Source: Prunus persica (Eukaryota > Streptophyta > Magnoliopsida > Rosales > Rosaceae). From it: a DNA stretch of 64,000 bases. The notes under the pieces were generated by a model. It saw only the letters and a list, made by a program, of their open reading frames with translations. It was not told the DNA's origin and made no database searches. Of this stretch, positions 35,401 to 47,461 are shown in pieces; positions within the stretch are counted from its first letter, which is position 1, and every line of letters begins with the position of its first letter. The translations under genes were made by a program, and so were the position numbers. The stretch is from positions 5,789,569-5,853,568 of the forward strand of contig NC_034012.1 in assembly GCF_000346465.2 (NCBI RefSeq). The letters are read 5' to 3'.

Positions 35401-37816
35401 CGCTTTGCAGCTCCATTGTCTGCATTCACAATATCATCAGATCGTATGCTCGCTGATAGTGGGATAAGATTTATGTGCATTGTTGAAGTAAGTTAGTCTT
35501 GTACTAATCTTTCTACAAATAATTTTTAAATTCATCTCTTTGTACTGATACAAGCAATTCAAATAGGCTGGTCTTGGTAGGTATTTTGAAGATTGAACTT
35601 GAGGAATTAAGATGATGGAAAATTTTCAGACATAATGACATTAAAAAAAAAAAAAAAAAAAAGAGTTCTTATGAACAAAGAAAATGGTATAAAATACTTT
35701 AAAATTATATTGAGTTGATTTAACAGTTGTTCCAAATTACTCTTGAGAAGGGAACATTTTAAAATGCTCCAAATTATTCTTCTGTATTTTTGGGAAAGGT
35801 CACTCTTCCACTCAACAGGACTTTCACGAGGTTTATGTTAAATTAAATGCAATTTTACATGCATATACTCGAGTACCTATGTACTTTACTAAGTATGCAG
35901 GTACCATCTACAGCTGGTGTGTGTATCTCCATGTGGGGGCACATCTGATATGTGTGTCAACATAATTATAATGAATGTACAATTTGGTTTTGCAGTATAC
36001 TTTTCTTAGTGTCTCTGTACATATGAGCGTGAATCGGTTTTGGTCAGTAGTAATGTCAAGTTCATTGATGCATTACTAATTTGTTAGTAATGACTCAACA
36101 ATCAGTCATAATGTTATGTTGATTTCACAGGATATATTGGAACAGTTGACCCCTTTGACCATTTTGCATTTTGGGGGAAACATATTGAGTAGGATCAGTC
36201 AACTTTTTGATAAATACATGGATGCTTTAATTAAAGCCCTACCAGGACCATCTGATGATGACAATCTGACAGAGCTGAAGGAGTTTGTATCCTTTAGAGC
36301 TGAAACAGATTCAGAACAGCTTGCCATTTTGGGAGTTGCTTTTACCATTTTGGAAGAACTACTGCCGAATGCTGTAATGAACCTTTGGAAGCAGCAGAGT
36401 GAAAGTGGGGAACCAAAAAGTGGATCTGCTGAAAATGTCACACCTATTCCAAGCACTTCTACAGAGTTAAAGGATTGGAGGCGCCATCTTCAGCATTCAT
36501 TTGACAAGCTACGAGACCATTTTTGTCGGCAATATGTCTTGAGCTTCATTTATTCCAGAGAAGGAAAAACACGATTGGATGCACAAATATATTTAAATGG
36601 GGATGGGGACGATCTCTATGGGGGCTCTACCCCTTTGCCTTCCCTTCCATTTCAGGTGTTGTTTCTTACTTTAATGCGCTCTACATATACATGGGTTTCT
36701 TTGTGATAATATTTTTCTTTAGCTTTGCTTATCTGTGTAAACATTATTACCCTATGGTATTCTGAATATTTTAAACCTCTCCCATTCTCTCTTAAATTAT
36801 TTTATTTCTATATTTCCAAATTTCGCTTTGTCGTGGCCTATTTACCTTGGGTTGTTTGGCTGTTGGGATGCACCGTGTAAGAGCAGCTATAACAAATATT
36901 TGTGGGTGGGGTCATGCTTCTTGTAGTCATTAACTATAATTTGTTTCTAGTGGCACATTTCGTCAGATCAACATCAAAGAAAAAAGTTTGTGGAATGTAT
37001 CATCTAATCTATTTAGTGGGTTCCGTTATTATAACTGTTAGAAAGTTGAGTTTGTTATCCTGAAAGCACTGTATTCTGCTCAAGTGATCATTATCTTGCA
37101 TTCAGCCATAGGACTTTATATGCATATTGCTGTATATCTTTTGGTATAAGTTATGAGACTTTGTCCTGGTATTGCAGGCATTATTTGCGAAGCTGCAGCA
37201 ATTAGCAATTGTGGCTGGAGATGTGTTACTTGGAAAAGATAAAATACAGAAAATTTTGCTTGCTAGGTTAACAGAGACAGTTGTAATGTGGTTGTCTGAT
37301 GAACAAGAGTTTTGGGGTGTGTTCGAGGATGATACAGGCCCTCTTCAGCCACTTGGGTTACAGCAGGTACTTACATGCTTCCATACTGTCCATTTTTTGG
37401 TTGTTCTTTTTGAAAAATAATAGGACCAGATATCATTATTTCACTCTTTTTCATATCGGGAAAAGTGTTAATATGGGATCCTTAGTTGATGATGGATTTT
37501 CATGGTTCAACATAGGACTGAAACCATGAAAAAGTTACTAAGTGGAAAAATTGCTATGGGAAAATACCACAGAATTTGTGAGCCCAGATAAGAGTCATAG
37601 AAATAGAATAAGTTTGCAAGCCACAAGCCACTAATCTCGTATCTTTTTGACTGGGTTGGTGGCAGATGGCTGTGTCTTTAGACCCCTTGACATGATAGGT
37701 CATTGCTTCATCTCTTCTAAAACAATCTTGGTTGAGAAACTGTAACAGATTGAAGTTTTATGCTGGGTGGACCCTGGAGTCTGGCAAGTGCTGCCAGCCA
37801 GAGTCCTGGGTTGAAT

Positions 37817-37915
<99 letters not shown>

Positions 37916-38426
37916 TAACTCACAATCAACTATGTTTGTTACAGTTAATTCTTGATATGCACTTCACTGTTGAAATTGCACGTTTTGCGGGTTACCCATC
38001 AAGGCATGTCCACCAGATTGCATCAGCCATAATTGCTCGTGCTATCAGGGCCTTTTCTGCTAGAGGCATAGAAGTGCAAAGGTAAGTTGTTTGCATGTCT
38101 TCCCATTTTTGGTTCTTTCTCCCTTGGACCTCTATTTTGAAAGTTTCAACCCAAAGCTAAAATTCTTCTGTTTTATTAGTGCGCTCCCTGAGGATGAATG
38201 GTTTGTTGAAACTGCGAAGTCAGCAATAAACAAACTACTTTTAGGAACAGAGGGGTCAGAGGTGTCAGAAATTGATGAAGATAACATCATCCCTCATGAT
38301 CACATCGTGTTGGATTCAGATGATTCCGTCTCTTCCCTCTCATCTGTAGAGTCTACCGACTCTTTTGCTTCTGCAAGTATGGGTGAACTTGATAGTCCAA
38401 GGCATTTCGATGATTCAGAGGGTTGA
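32438..38426 (+). CDS. EXO84C: Exocyst complex component EXO84C
   Basis: Exocyst subunit of the EXO84 family; the exocyst tethers secretory vesicles at the plasma membrane. Seven exons: 32438-32533, 33164-33258, 34455-35487, 36131-36655, 37178-37366, 37945-38081 and 38180-38426. All have GT/AG borders and the phases add to 2,322 nt (773 aa), close to my recollection of about 770 aa for the Arabidopsis paralogue. The ATG (aaaATGGAG) opens an acidic N terminus ([20 protein letters not shown]). Then come the Vps51/EXO84-type coiled coil ([30 protein letters not shown]) and the helical EXO84 C-terminal region from exon 3 on. A Ser-rich tail ends in DDSEG. No break is visible. A (TC)n(AC)n tract sits in intron 5 just before exon 6. 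The C paralogue is assigned by sequence memory; A or B is unlikely. Confidence 0.93.
37818..37910. repeat. Compound (TC)n(AC)n microsatellite in EXO84C intron 5
   Basis: About 57 bp of CT/TC followed by about 36 bp of AC, ending 34 bp before the exon 6 acceptor (AG 37943-37944). It occupies the usual branch-point and polypyrimidine zone, so its length could affect splicing of exon 6. Confidence 0.97.
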
Positions 38427-39346
38427 AATTGTTTTTTCCTGGGCATAAAAAGAAAAAGAAAAAAGACAGGGTTCGGTTTTGTAGTAGTAAGTATGTTGAC
38501 CACTATTCTTGAACAAGTTGACAGGTTTTGGTGAATTAGTGATGCTTGTAGCATTGTTATATGAAAGCAGGTTAAGCAGTTATGTCTGAGGGTTATATTT
38601 ACCAAATATTGCTTCCGCTGAGGAGATTTTCTAGCCCACAGCATTATAAAAGAAGTTAGTTTGCAATGCAATAACCTAGCCTTCTGCACATACTGAAAAG
38701 ATAATTAATATAACCAAGTAGAAGGTGAATAAAATAAAATAAAATAAAATAAAAAAAAAGGGGTGTCCGAGTGAATACCTGTAAAGCACCAAATTTCGAC
38801 AGATCTGTCTTATGATTTTAACAAACAACTACACAATCTAATCAGTCTGGACTTTTCTAAGTTGTATTTACATTAGCAATATTGACGACTTAATCTTGTT
38901 TCAACAAGCTCCGTCTCTGCAACTATTTTGTTTGTATGATATAATCTCAATATCACCACAAGAATTTGGACCAGTGCTTCCAAAATTTGAGAAGAAAATA
39001 TTCCAAGAATTTTTTATTTTTTATTTTTTATACAAACAATTTGAGAGAGGGAAAATTGAACCTAAAATCTCGGGTACATAGATGCTCTTAACCACTTAAC
39101 TACAAGCCCCTTGTCAAGAAGCTAAGTATTTGGATGAGAAAGAAGTACAATGAAAGTTCTCTGTAGACCCACTTGTTTGCTGATCAGACCCAACACTAAA
39201 ATTTCTTTTTTAAAATTCCAAGTTTATCCTTGTTAAAAGAAAAAATAAATGAAAAATAAGGAAACGAAAAGGTTGAACATCCCCGCAAAACCCCTAGCCA
39301 CCAAAACCCCAGCACCCAATAGCAGAGAGAGCAGAGAGAAGCAAAA
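38427..39346. other. Intergenic spacer between EXO84C and RCL1
   Basis: 920 bp containing the EXO84C 3' UTR, an AAAAT-repeat tract near 38728-38757, a SINE-like fragment (39041-39113) and the RCL1 promoter and leader. The leader has an A-rich stretch then 'gcagagagagcagagagaagc' directly before the ATG. No separate gene is seen. Confidence 0.7.
39041..39113 (-). mobile_element. tRNA-like SINE head fragment
   Basis: Read in reverse: 'ttgtagttaagtggttaaga' (A-box type), then 'cccgagattttaggttcaat' (B-box type). It resembles the tRNA-derived head of a plant SINE. It lacks a tRNA acceptor stem, so it is not called a tRNA gene. Confidence 0.55.
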
Positions 39347-41586
39347 ATGGGGAAAATAAGCTACAAGAAGCTAAAAGGAAGCCAAAACCTAAGGCAACGT
39401 CTCGTATTGTCTCTGCTTTCGTCTACACCGGTTCATATCGAGGACATACATGCAGAGGAGACGTGGCCTGGTCTCCGTCCTCACGAGGTCTCCTTCATCC
39501 GCTTGCTCGAGAAGGTCTGCGATGACTGCTCCGTCGAAATCAACGATACTGGTACTACTTTCACTAACAAACACCAAAAACTTGCCTTCTTATATTTAGC
39601 TCAAAATTTAATTCAGGGTTTAGGGTTTTGAGCATTGTTTTTTGTGTGTGTTTGTGGGCAGGCACGAAATTGAAGTTCAAGCCGGGGATCGTGATGGGCG
39701 GGAGGAATCTGGTGCACGAATGCTCTCTGAGTCGGGCTATTGGTTATTACTTGGAGCCATTGATTGTGCTTGGTCTCTTTGCCAAAAAACCCCTGAACAT
39801 TACGCTTAAAGGTACCGCTTTTATTACTGTGAACCTTCTTGCGGTTTATCTTTTTTTTTTTTTTTTTGGTTCATCTTTTGTTGCTTTTTTATTGGTTTTC
39901 TTGTAAAATTTATGTGTGAAACAAATTTTGGTCCTGGGTAATAGCAAGCTTATCGACGTATTATGAATTTATTTTGCTATTGAAAGCCTCAATCACAGGT
40001 ATGGTTTTGGTCCAAGTAAGGAACACAATTTTACAACGTTTTCATCCTTTAAGATAGTGGTTTTCTTCTATAAGCAATCTCCCAATAGCACAAGTTCTCT
40101 ACATATATTTTTTTAGTTAATTCGTCAAGGTTCTTGGTGGTGGTCGTAATATGGTGTCACAGATCAACATGAGGGGACAGGAGAGCTAATTCCTGATAGT
40201 TTTAGTATGTACACTTGACTTTCTTACTAATTACCTTACTGATCATAAACAAATGACCTGAACCTAATCGTTAACCCCAAAAAAAGGGGACACCTGTCGA
40301 TTTGAGCTTTAAAAAGGTGCTGCCACTTTATGTGAGTTACATTTTTGCCTTTTAGGAATTACAAATGATTCAAAGGACCCATCTGTTGATACATTCCGGT
40401 CTACTACCTTGCCCATGTTAAAACACTTTGGAGTTCCCTCAGAAGGGTTGGACCTAGAAATACTGAGTCGTGGATCTGCTCCTCAAGGAGGTGGTGAGGT
40501 GTTGTTGTCAGTTCCGGTTGTTCAAAGTCTAACAGTGAGTTTCTAAGACTTATGAGATAGTATAGTATGTTTTTTGTTTCTTTTTTTTGGGTTTTCTATT
40601 TGTTTATATATTTGGATGTACAGGCAGTTACCTGGACTGATGAGGGGATGGTTAAGAGGATTAGAGGGATTACATTCTCTACAAGAGTGGCTGTGCAGTT
40701 TGAAAATACCATGGTATATGCAGCTCGTGGAATCTTTAATCCCTTTCTCCCAGATGTTCACATATTTACCGACCATAGACAGGGCGCGCAAGCTGGAAAG
40801 TATGTTTTCAACTTTTACTAGATATCATTGGATTTTTGCTACGTGGGTACATGTTATGAATTTGGACTGGTTTTTAGGTTTGTTATGTTGAAGTGGTAGT
40901 AACACTTGGGCTCATGTAGACAACAATGATTTTATGGCAGATCACCTGGTTATGGAATTTCATTGGTTGCGGAAACAACTTCTGGTTGCTGTATCTCTAC
41001 TGATACAGCAGTTTCCTATTCACGTCAGGAAGAAACAGCTGAGCTTGAAGATGAGGAGAAGAAAGAGCTGATGTCTCCTGAGGACGTTGGTGTGCAAATG
41101 GCTACTGTTCTGCTCGGGGAGATTGAGCAGGGTGGAGTGGTAGATTCAACACACCAGGTTTGTGATTTGATGCCATAGTGGCTGAATTTACTTTCTCATT
41201 TTCCTAAATAAAGATGGGGCACACCTCTAGCTAGAGGAGTTAATAACTTCCGCTTGTCAGATTAACAAAGAGGAGTTAATAATTTGTGATCACTGTTTAT
41301 CTTGGATATAGGCTCCATTTTTTTCCCTTTTTAATTCTGTCTATTGCTGATAGTCTGCTGTTATTTTCACTTGTAGGGTTTGTTGTTTCTTCTCTGTGCA
41401 TTATGTCCACAAGATGTTTCAAAGGTTCGTGTTGGAAAGCTTTCTCCTTACGGGATAGAAACTCTCAGAAACATCAAAGATTTTCTCGGAGTTACATTTG
41501 TCATCAAACCTGACCCATCCACAGGGACTGTTATACTTAAGTGTGTGGGCTCTGGGTTTAGGAACCTATCTAGAAGGATTTCATGA
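39347..41586 (+). CDS. RCL1: RNA 3'-terminal phosphate cyclase-like protein RCL1
   Basis: Nucleolar member of the RNA 3'-phosphate cyclase fold that lacks cyclase activity. In yeast, Rcl1 binds Bms1 in the small-subunit processome and is needed for early 18S rRNA processing. Six exons: 39347-39551, 39662-39811, 40356-40534, 40624-40799, 40941-41157 and 41377-41586. Phases fit and total 1,137 nt (378 aa), the family's usual size. Diagnostic stretches: GLRPHEVSFIRLLEKVCDDC, KFKPGIVMGGRNLVHEC, KDPSVDTFRSTTLP, QGGGEVLLSVPVVQ, AVTWTDEGMVKRIRGITFST, VHIFTDHRQGAQAGKSPGYG, GLLFLLCALCPQDVSKVRVG and the C-terminal NLSRRIS. The ATG is MGKISYKKLKGSQNLRQRLV, as in orthologues. No lesion is visible. It sits 920 bp downstream of EXO84C on the same strand; no functional link is implied. 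Confidence 0.95.
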
Positions 41587-42485
41587 TAGTCACAGTACCA
41601 GGTATATGATTTTCTCTGTATTGGCGAGTGTGTTTCTTGTGTGCCAAAGAATATTCAAGAGGCATTACATGCATCAGCAGTGGAGGGATACCATATAACG
41701 GCTTTATATGTTTTGCTATGCAATTTTGATGCAATCCTATAAGCTCCAGGGATAAGTTTTGGCATTTTTTTGACTCATTAATTAAGATTTTGTTGACAAT
41801 CTACTCAAATTTGATGTATGAAGTATGCTAATACATCATTATTGTAAACGTAGTTCTTTTCTATGCCATTAAGTAAGCACCCAAGCAGAATTGAAATGCA
41901 TTGACTCTATACATGTTACAATTGCATTGAACGCATATACTTTTTTTTTTTCCCAAATCTTAACATACTTTTCCAATAATTGTGATGTCTTTGCACAAGG
42001 TGAATAGAAGATTGTAATTTTATAAACAAGAACCACCATCGATTAAGGCACTTCAATCAATCTTCCATTATTGGTTTCAAACCCTTTTTAGGTCTCATTC
42101 CCTTGAGAGCCATTAGGCTGGGCTTAAGTTATGCGAAGCAGAGTAGTATTTCTTACCCCCTCCGTGCATGCATGACCTTAATTAGCTCCATTTCCATATA
42201 TTATCATACCAAAGAAGATTGTTCACTCTTCCATCCATCATTCCACTCGTCGAAAATAATATGTTGAGTTTCATTTTGCAGCTCGAATTCATCGCAACCA
42301 ACTCTAAAGGGAACAATTCGATTGGATCCTCCAACATTTGGTTGTCCTCGAAAAAATTCAATGGAATGAGATGATATTGTTTTCACTCCATTTTGTGATG
42401 TCTGAGTTTGTCTTTGCCCTTGTCTTGTATATACCCTGCACCGAAGCGTTATTTGCCATTCGTTAGAGTTGTTGCCTTCTATCTA
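41587..42485. other. RCL1 3' flank and AT-rich spacer
   Basis: No supported gene. On the minus strand about 42204-42460 an open stretch of roughly 75 codons (containing SHSIEFFRGQPNVGG and DEWNDGW) could be a fragment of an unrecognised protein, but it has no start context or recognised motif. Confidence 0.5.
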
Positions 42486-43397
42486 GAGTGCTGCTATTTC
42501 CACTCACATGTCCTATTTTCTCATCCACCATATAAATTTTAAAAAACACAATCCTATTTTTCCACCCACCAATATTCCTAAAATACCCTTTTAATTATTA
42601 CCTCATTTCCTCTCTCCTTTATTCTCTCTGCTCATGTCTTCTCTCTCTCTGACGCCCACACATCTCTCTCTCATTTTTGCTGTATCTTATTTTCCACGAA
42701 ATTTGAAATTTGAAAGCAAACAATAGTAAGTAATACAGTAGTAAAGCGATAAAAGAAGCAACTTCATATCACAAAATTTGATGACAATGGCTAGTCAGCA
42801 TGCAAAAAATGACCAGCCCTTGAAACTAAAACCTGGCTCAAGCTCCCCAATTTCTAAACATACCCAGCAACCTCTTTACCCACCTTCCAAACTTTCTGGT
42901 CCGCTGACAGAAACTTGTTCATCCTCAGGTTTTCATATTTTTAATTTGTTTAAGAAAAAAAATCATAGTCCAAGAAATATTGATCTCCCAATGCTTTAAG
43001 TAATTGTAAAGATCTTAGAAATTCTGTTCAAATAGGATTTCCTTACCTTTTCGCCAAAATCGTTCTCTTCAACATCCATTCTCATGTTGTTTTCTTCTTC
43101 ATAAACAATTTGATTGAATGAATAGAAAAGAGAAGAAAATTATTTAAGAATTGAGTTTTGAGCACTGAAAAGTCATAAGAGGAATCATGAGCTAGGAGTC
43201 ATAGCTTTCTTGTGTTTTTTTCTCTTTTTGTCAAACGATAGGGTTACGTGAGAACATAGTTCGCATTTTTTTTTCCCCTCTTTCTTTTTCCTTTAAGTCC
43301 TTTTAAGTCATTTTATAATGAGGTTAAATTTGTCTTTAAAAGTTTAAAGATAAGAGGGGTGAAAAAATAAGACAGATGAGCGGAAATAGCAGCACTC
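42486..43397. mobile_element. Non-autonomous TIR element, about 912 bp
   Basis: The left end GAGTGCTGCTATTTCCACTC is inverted at the right end (...GAGCGGAAATAGCAGCACTC), with inversion continuing into 'cctattttctcatccacc' against 'ggtgaaaaaataag'. The flanks TCTATCTA and TCCATCTA look like an 8-bp duplication with one change. The interior has only a 73-codon open frame without motifs. Confidence 0.65.
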
Positions 43398-43957
43398 TCC
43401 ATCTAAGCTGTTTTAGATATTCACAATTGAATTTTTACATCCAAAAATTTCTTTCCATTTATGGGCAATATTAATTAATTACGATATAGTCAACAAAGCA
43501 ACTCAGAATTGTATAAACTTTTTTTTTTTTTCGGTGAAAAAATATTTAGAGGGAGATTAGCTACTCTCACCATCAACGCGAGGGCATACCCACAATTTTG
43601 AGTCTCCAATCAGTTGCATCCACGTGGCAAAGCATGCTCTACTTTTGAATATGTTTATTCTAGTGTTTATTTTTGAAAAGGGGTTTTAAAATTTAATAAA
43701 TTTAAATTTGAAGCCCAAAATTACATGTAGGCCTACTTTCAAGGCTTTATTATTTTTTATCTGTTTATACAGATTTAGCCAAATAATGGTTATTTCCTTA
43801 TAAATTTTGAAATTCTCTTTTCGTTAATCTGTCAACAAACTATAACTTAAGGAAAATCTTAATTGCCTCGAACGGTGATTATTTCATAAAAGCCAAAGCC
43901 CAAAGCTGTAGAGACCTAAATTAATATATTTTTGAAGTGAATTGGCCTCTGTGTCAG
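43398..43957. other. AT-rich spacer, nothing recognised
   Basis: No gene, RNA or clear repeat is seen. It separates the TIR element from the 3' end of the plant-mobile-domain remnant. Confidence 0.5.
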
Positions 43958-46465
43958 CTAGTGTGTGACTGCAATGGCTTGGGAAGTTAGCGCATCAATC
44001 ACCGGCTCGCTTGCACTAGTCTGCCTCTCGAGTTCTTGCAGCTCCAGAATCAGTTTTGCCCGATGTAGCCTGTCTGCCTCTATCTGTGACCGAAGTCTTT
44101 GCTCCTCTTGTTCTATGGCTTCTAGCTCCTTGAGGCTTTCTTCTGCCTTGCCATATAGGTCCATTTGTCTGGCTTTCTCAGCCCGATATTGCTTCACGAC
44201 CACAGCAAGATCAGGAGGCTCTGATCGGGCATCTTTTGGACCATGGCATTGGCAACCTTCTCCAGAAACTGACCCGATGAGGCCAGAAGGGCTTGATCTC
44301 AGAGATTTGTTGAAGCAAACTCTTTATCTTGAAAAGCAGGCCCAAATGCTGCAGAACTTCGAATCCTGGAGTTTCCAGTACTGTCAGTAATTGTTCCAAT
44401 TCTGCCACAATCGGCTTGCAGGCTTCATCAGTACTTCTGAGGACTTGCAGGATTGTTCTTCGAACTGCACTGTTCTCAACAACAGGCATGGCGATTCCTT
44501 GAGCTGCACTGCTGGAACTGGGGGCACTCGCTCTTGGAGAAACCTCTCCCTGGCTCAAAATCGCGCATGTTGTTTTGGCTAGTTGGTGTAGAAGTTTCTG
44601 CAGTAGTTGTTGTAGCAAGAGCCAAACTCTGTCCTCCTCCAACTTTGGAAGGCCCTTGATCAGCCATTTCTTTATTCACCTGTTAAGTATATGCTCCCTA
44701 TGCGCTTCAACATGCCAAGCACTGATTGCTCTTCGCGGTCTGTCATATACTGGACGAAGGGACAGTCGTTGTAGACTATGGCATGAATGAGCTTGACGAA
44801 GGGATATTTGTGAACTGAAAATGAAGAAGAGGAAAAAGAAGAAGGTGAATAGTGTTGCCGCGGCGCTGTGCAAGCGCGAGGAAGAAGAAGAAGAGTGGGT
44901 GATGCGGGATGCGGGATGCGGCGCTGTTCTATATGACCCGTCGGCCTAATTTTTTCATTTTCTTTTAACACATCAAGTGGACGACGTCGTTGGCTAAAAC
45001 CATATATTTTTCTTAAACATAGATTTGTTTATTTTTTTGGTCTGTGTATGGTTTGGGCCTAAGCCCAAAGTCTGAAAAAGCTATACGGGGCCTAGAAAAA
45101 CATATAGAACAGGAAGAAAAAAACCCAAGAATGCTATACTAATATATCAGTCCTGATTGGTCCCTTTTGCCCACGATTCGTATATTTTTTAATCCTTAAA
45201 CCATGGATAATCCATCTTCACTGAGCACAACAATTGCCCTTCTTCTCTCTATTTGCAATCTTGGAAGAAGATGTAGCATTCTTCAGTCTTTGACAAGCCT
45301 TATCGGGCTGGAGACGATGCGCAGAGCTGGGATCTCATCCTCCAGAAACGTTAATTTATTTGATTCAAGTTCAGGGAAATACCACCACAGACATCCAGGT
45401 CCATTGATTTTGTGGTGATTTGATAGATGTAATGGTAAATTGAGGCCAGCATGAACAGGCATGTGGCTACATTATCTTCATTGTATAAGGCTTCTGCTAG
45501 ATACATATACTCGCCGGTTACAAATCCTTCAGGGCAAGGGAAGATGAACTTTTTTAGCCAAAATAGCAAGAATATCTCATGTTCCTGCTCCTTATCTAGC
45601 GTATTTGGATAGGACTCAATAAACACAAAATATTTCCTATTCCTTAGTATTTCTTTTTTAGTAGCTAGGCCGGATCCAGGTTTTTGCTTTTTGCCCCCTT
45701 CTCTTATAATCCCCAAAAACGTCTATGTTTACTCCATGGGGACGAAACCCAAAAAGGGATGCCATATCCAAAATTGTGGGAGTCATGGGCCCTAATCTGA
45801 AATCAAATGTATTGGAAGTATTATTCAGTTTTATACTCTCTTTTGAAAGCATAATGACATCATATGACAGGACCCGACCCAAATTCCACTATGGAATCTA
45901 TGTCGAACTCTGTGTATGTGCCCAACCCTATGCGTATCCGACACCTGACAGGTGTTGAATACTCACAGGGTCCTACCATCATAGATACAATTGCTTCTCC
46001 ACACGACCCCTCATACCTAGGGTGTAAATCTTCAAACCAGGGGATGGAAGTTCCAGAAGTAGATACCTTAGGGTTCGGGCTGAGAATAGTGGAATTTTTT
46101 CCAACGAACTCCAGTCTAGGTCCAAAAGGCTATAAGGATGAAGGGCTCTGAGCATGCTGGTATCTAGGGCCTTCAAACTAACTGGCTTGGCGTGGAAATA
46201 TCTCGGGCCTAACATTAGCGTGTTTGTGTTCTGAGTGACAGATAGGGGGAACGGAGTGTAGAAGCGCTCATCGCCTTTCTTGTTCTTCTTGAAGAACAAC
46301 TTGAAATTTTTTAACTTGTTCTTTAACCCCCCTCACCTGAAATCCAAACGAGAGCATTAGCGGCTTGGCCAATTTTGATTTTGCCTCTGATGGATGTAAT
46401 GGTAAATTGATTGGCATGAATGGACCTGTGGCTACGTTGAATTTTATACTCTCATTTGAAAGCAT
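43958..46465 (-). pseudogene. Plant mobile domain (aminotransferase-like) gene remnant
   Basis: Transposon-associated plant mobile domain (PMD) protein, in pieces and in changing frames on the minus strand. About 45979-46299 (TNTLMLGPRYF, LRALHPYSLLDLDW); about 45658-45882 (LGPMTPTILDMASLFGFRP, a typical PMD core motif); about 45351-45716 (HEIFLLFWLKKFIFPCPEGF, GEYMYLAEALYNEDNVATC); then, after a gap, a C-terminal part with frame changes near 44580 and 44270. That part ends in a Glu/Lys-rich coiled coil (about 43958-44203; EAIEQEEQRLRSQIEADRLH). Stops and frame changes exclude a full product. PMD genes are spread by plant MULE and LTR elements; no element ends were identified here. Confidence 0.7.
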
Positions 46466-46936
46466 AATTGCATCATAGATACCATTGCTTCTCTACACGG
46501 GCTTATCCCTAGGGTGTAAATCTTCAAACCAGGGAATGGAAGTTCCATAAGCAGATACCTTAGGGTTTGGGCTGAGTAGCCGATCTTGAAGCTCTGCCTC
46601 CAATCCATATGTTGCATGCATATGCATGCAGGTGCTTATAGTTTCTTATATTTATATATTTTCAACACCAAATATATATACGCATGCGATGCAACAACTA
46701 TGAGATGTTTCAATTTTAGTAAAACTTGTACCACATCTACTCACAAGACAAGAGATGTTCAAATGTGCATTATTCAATTGATCTAAAATTGTATTTCTTT
46801 AATTCAGCAAGCATTGTCCGTTCTTCATCAATAGTGAATCAAATTACTAAAAGACAGACATCCAACATTTATTTCAACCCTGTTTCAGAGCACGCCATCT
46901 CCTCTCCATTACCTGCCAACTATTCTTCTTTAGTCC
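46466..46936. other. Spacer before the Tat-type gypsy element
   Basis: The first about 110 bp repeats a PMD-type segment: 'gggtgtaaatcttcaaacca' at 46511 recurs from 46020, so part of the PMD remnant is duplicated. The rest is AT-rich, with 'tgcatgcatatgcatgca' near 46613. No gene. Confidence 0.5.
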
Positions 46937-47406
46937 TGTTTATACCGAAGTAAACGGCCTATTACCACCGAACACGTGGACAGGGTCTATCCTGATCATG
47001 GAGCCCCTTCGGCATGCTCCCTACAGAAGCCATCTATCTTGGCCCTTTTACCATCAGACACGTGTCATGCTCACAATCCATGCCCGGAATCCCACATCGG
47101 AAATATGAGCACAATGCACACCTCCCAAGGCCTATATAAGGAGACCCATATCCCTAAAAGAGGGGGATCAGAACAAACGGTACGCTATCGTGTGATCTGT
47201 CAGTTAACTTTGCTAAACCCGTACTTACTAAAGCATCGGAGAGCCTTCGGCCGGTACCACACCGGTACCCCAAGGATTTACCAAAAATATCCTTTTGCAG
47301 GTATTTATCCTCCAGAGTGGACCACTTACCGAGGACAGTGACCTACCGAAGGGACATTTTGACTAAGTTGACGAATTACGTATCAAACCACTTTTTCGCA
47401 TCAACA
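46937..47406 (+). repeat. 5' LTR of the Tat element
   Basis: 470 bp. It contains 'gcctatataaggag' (about 47131), a TATA-type core promoter in U3. Confidence 0.95.
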
Positions 47407-47461
47407 GTTTGGCGCCGTCTGTGGGAAACTGCAATCATCAACCCACAAATCCCTTAAACAC

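Noticed and set aside
39041..39113. Possible tRNA gene
   Set aside because: A- and B-box-like segments are present but no acceptor stem or cloverleaf can be drawn, so a SINE fragment fits better.
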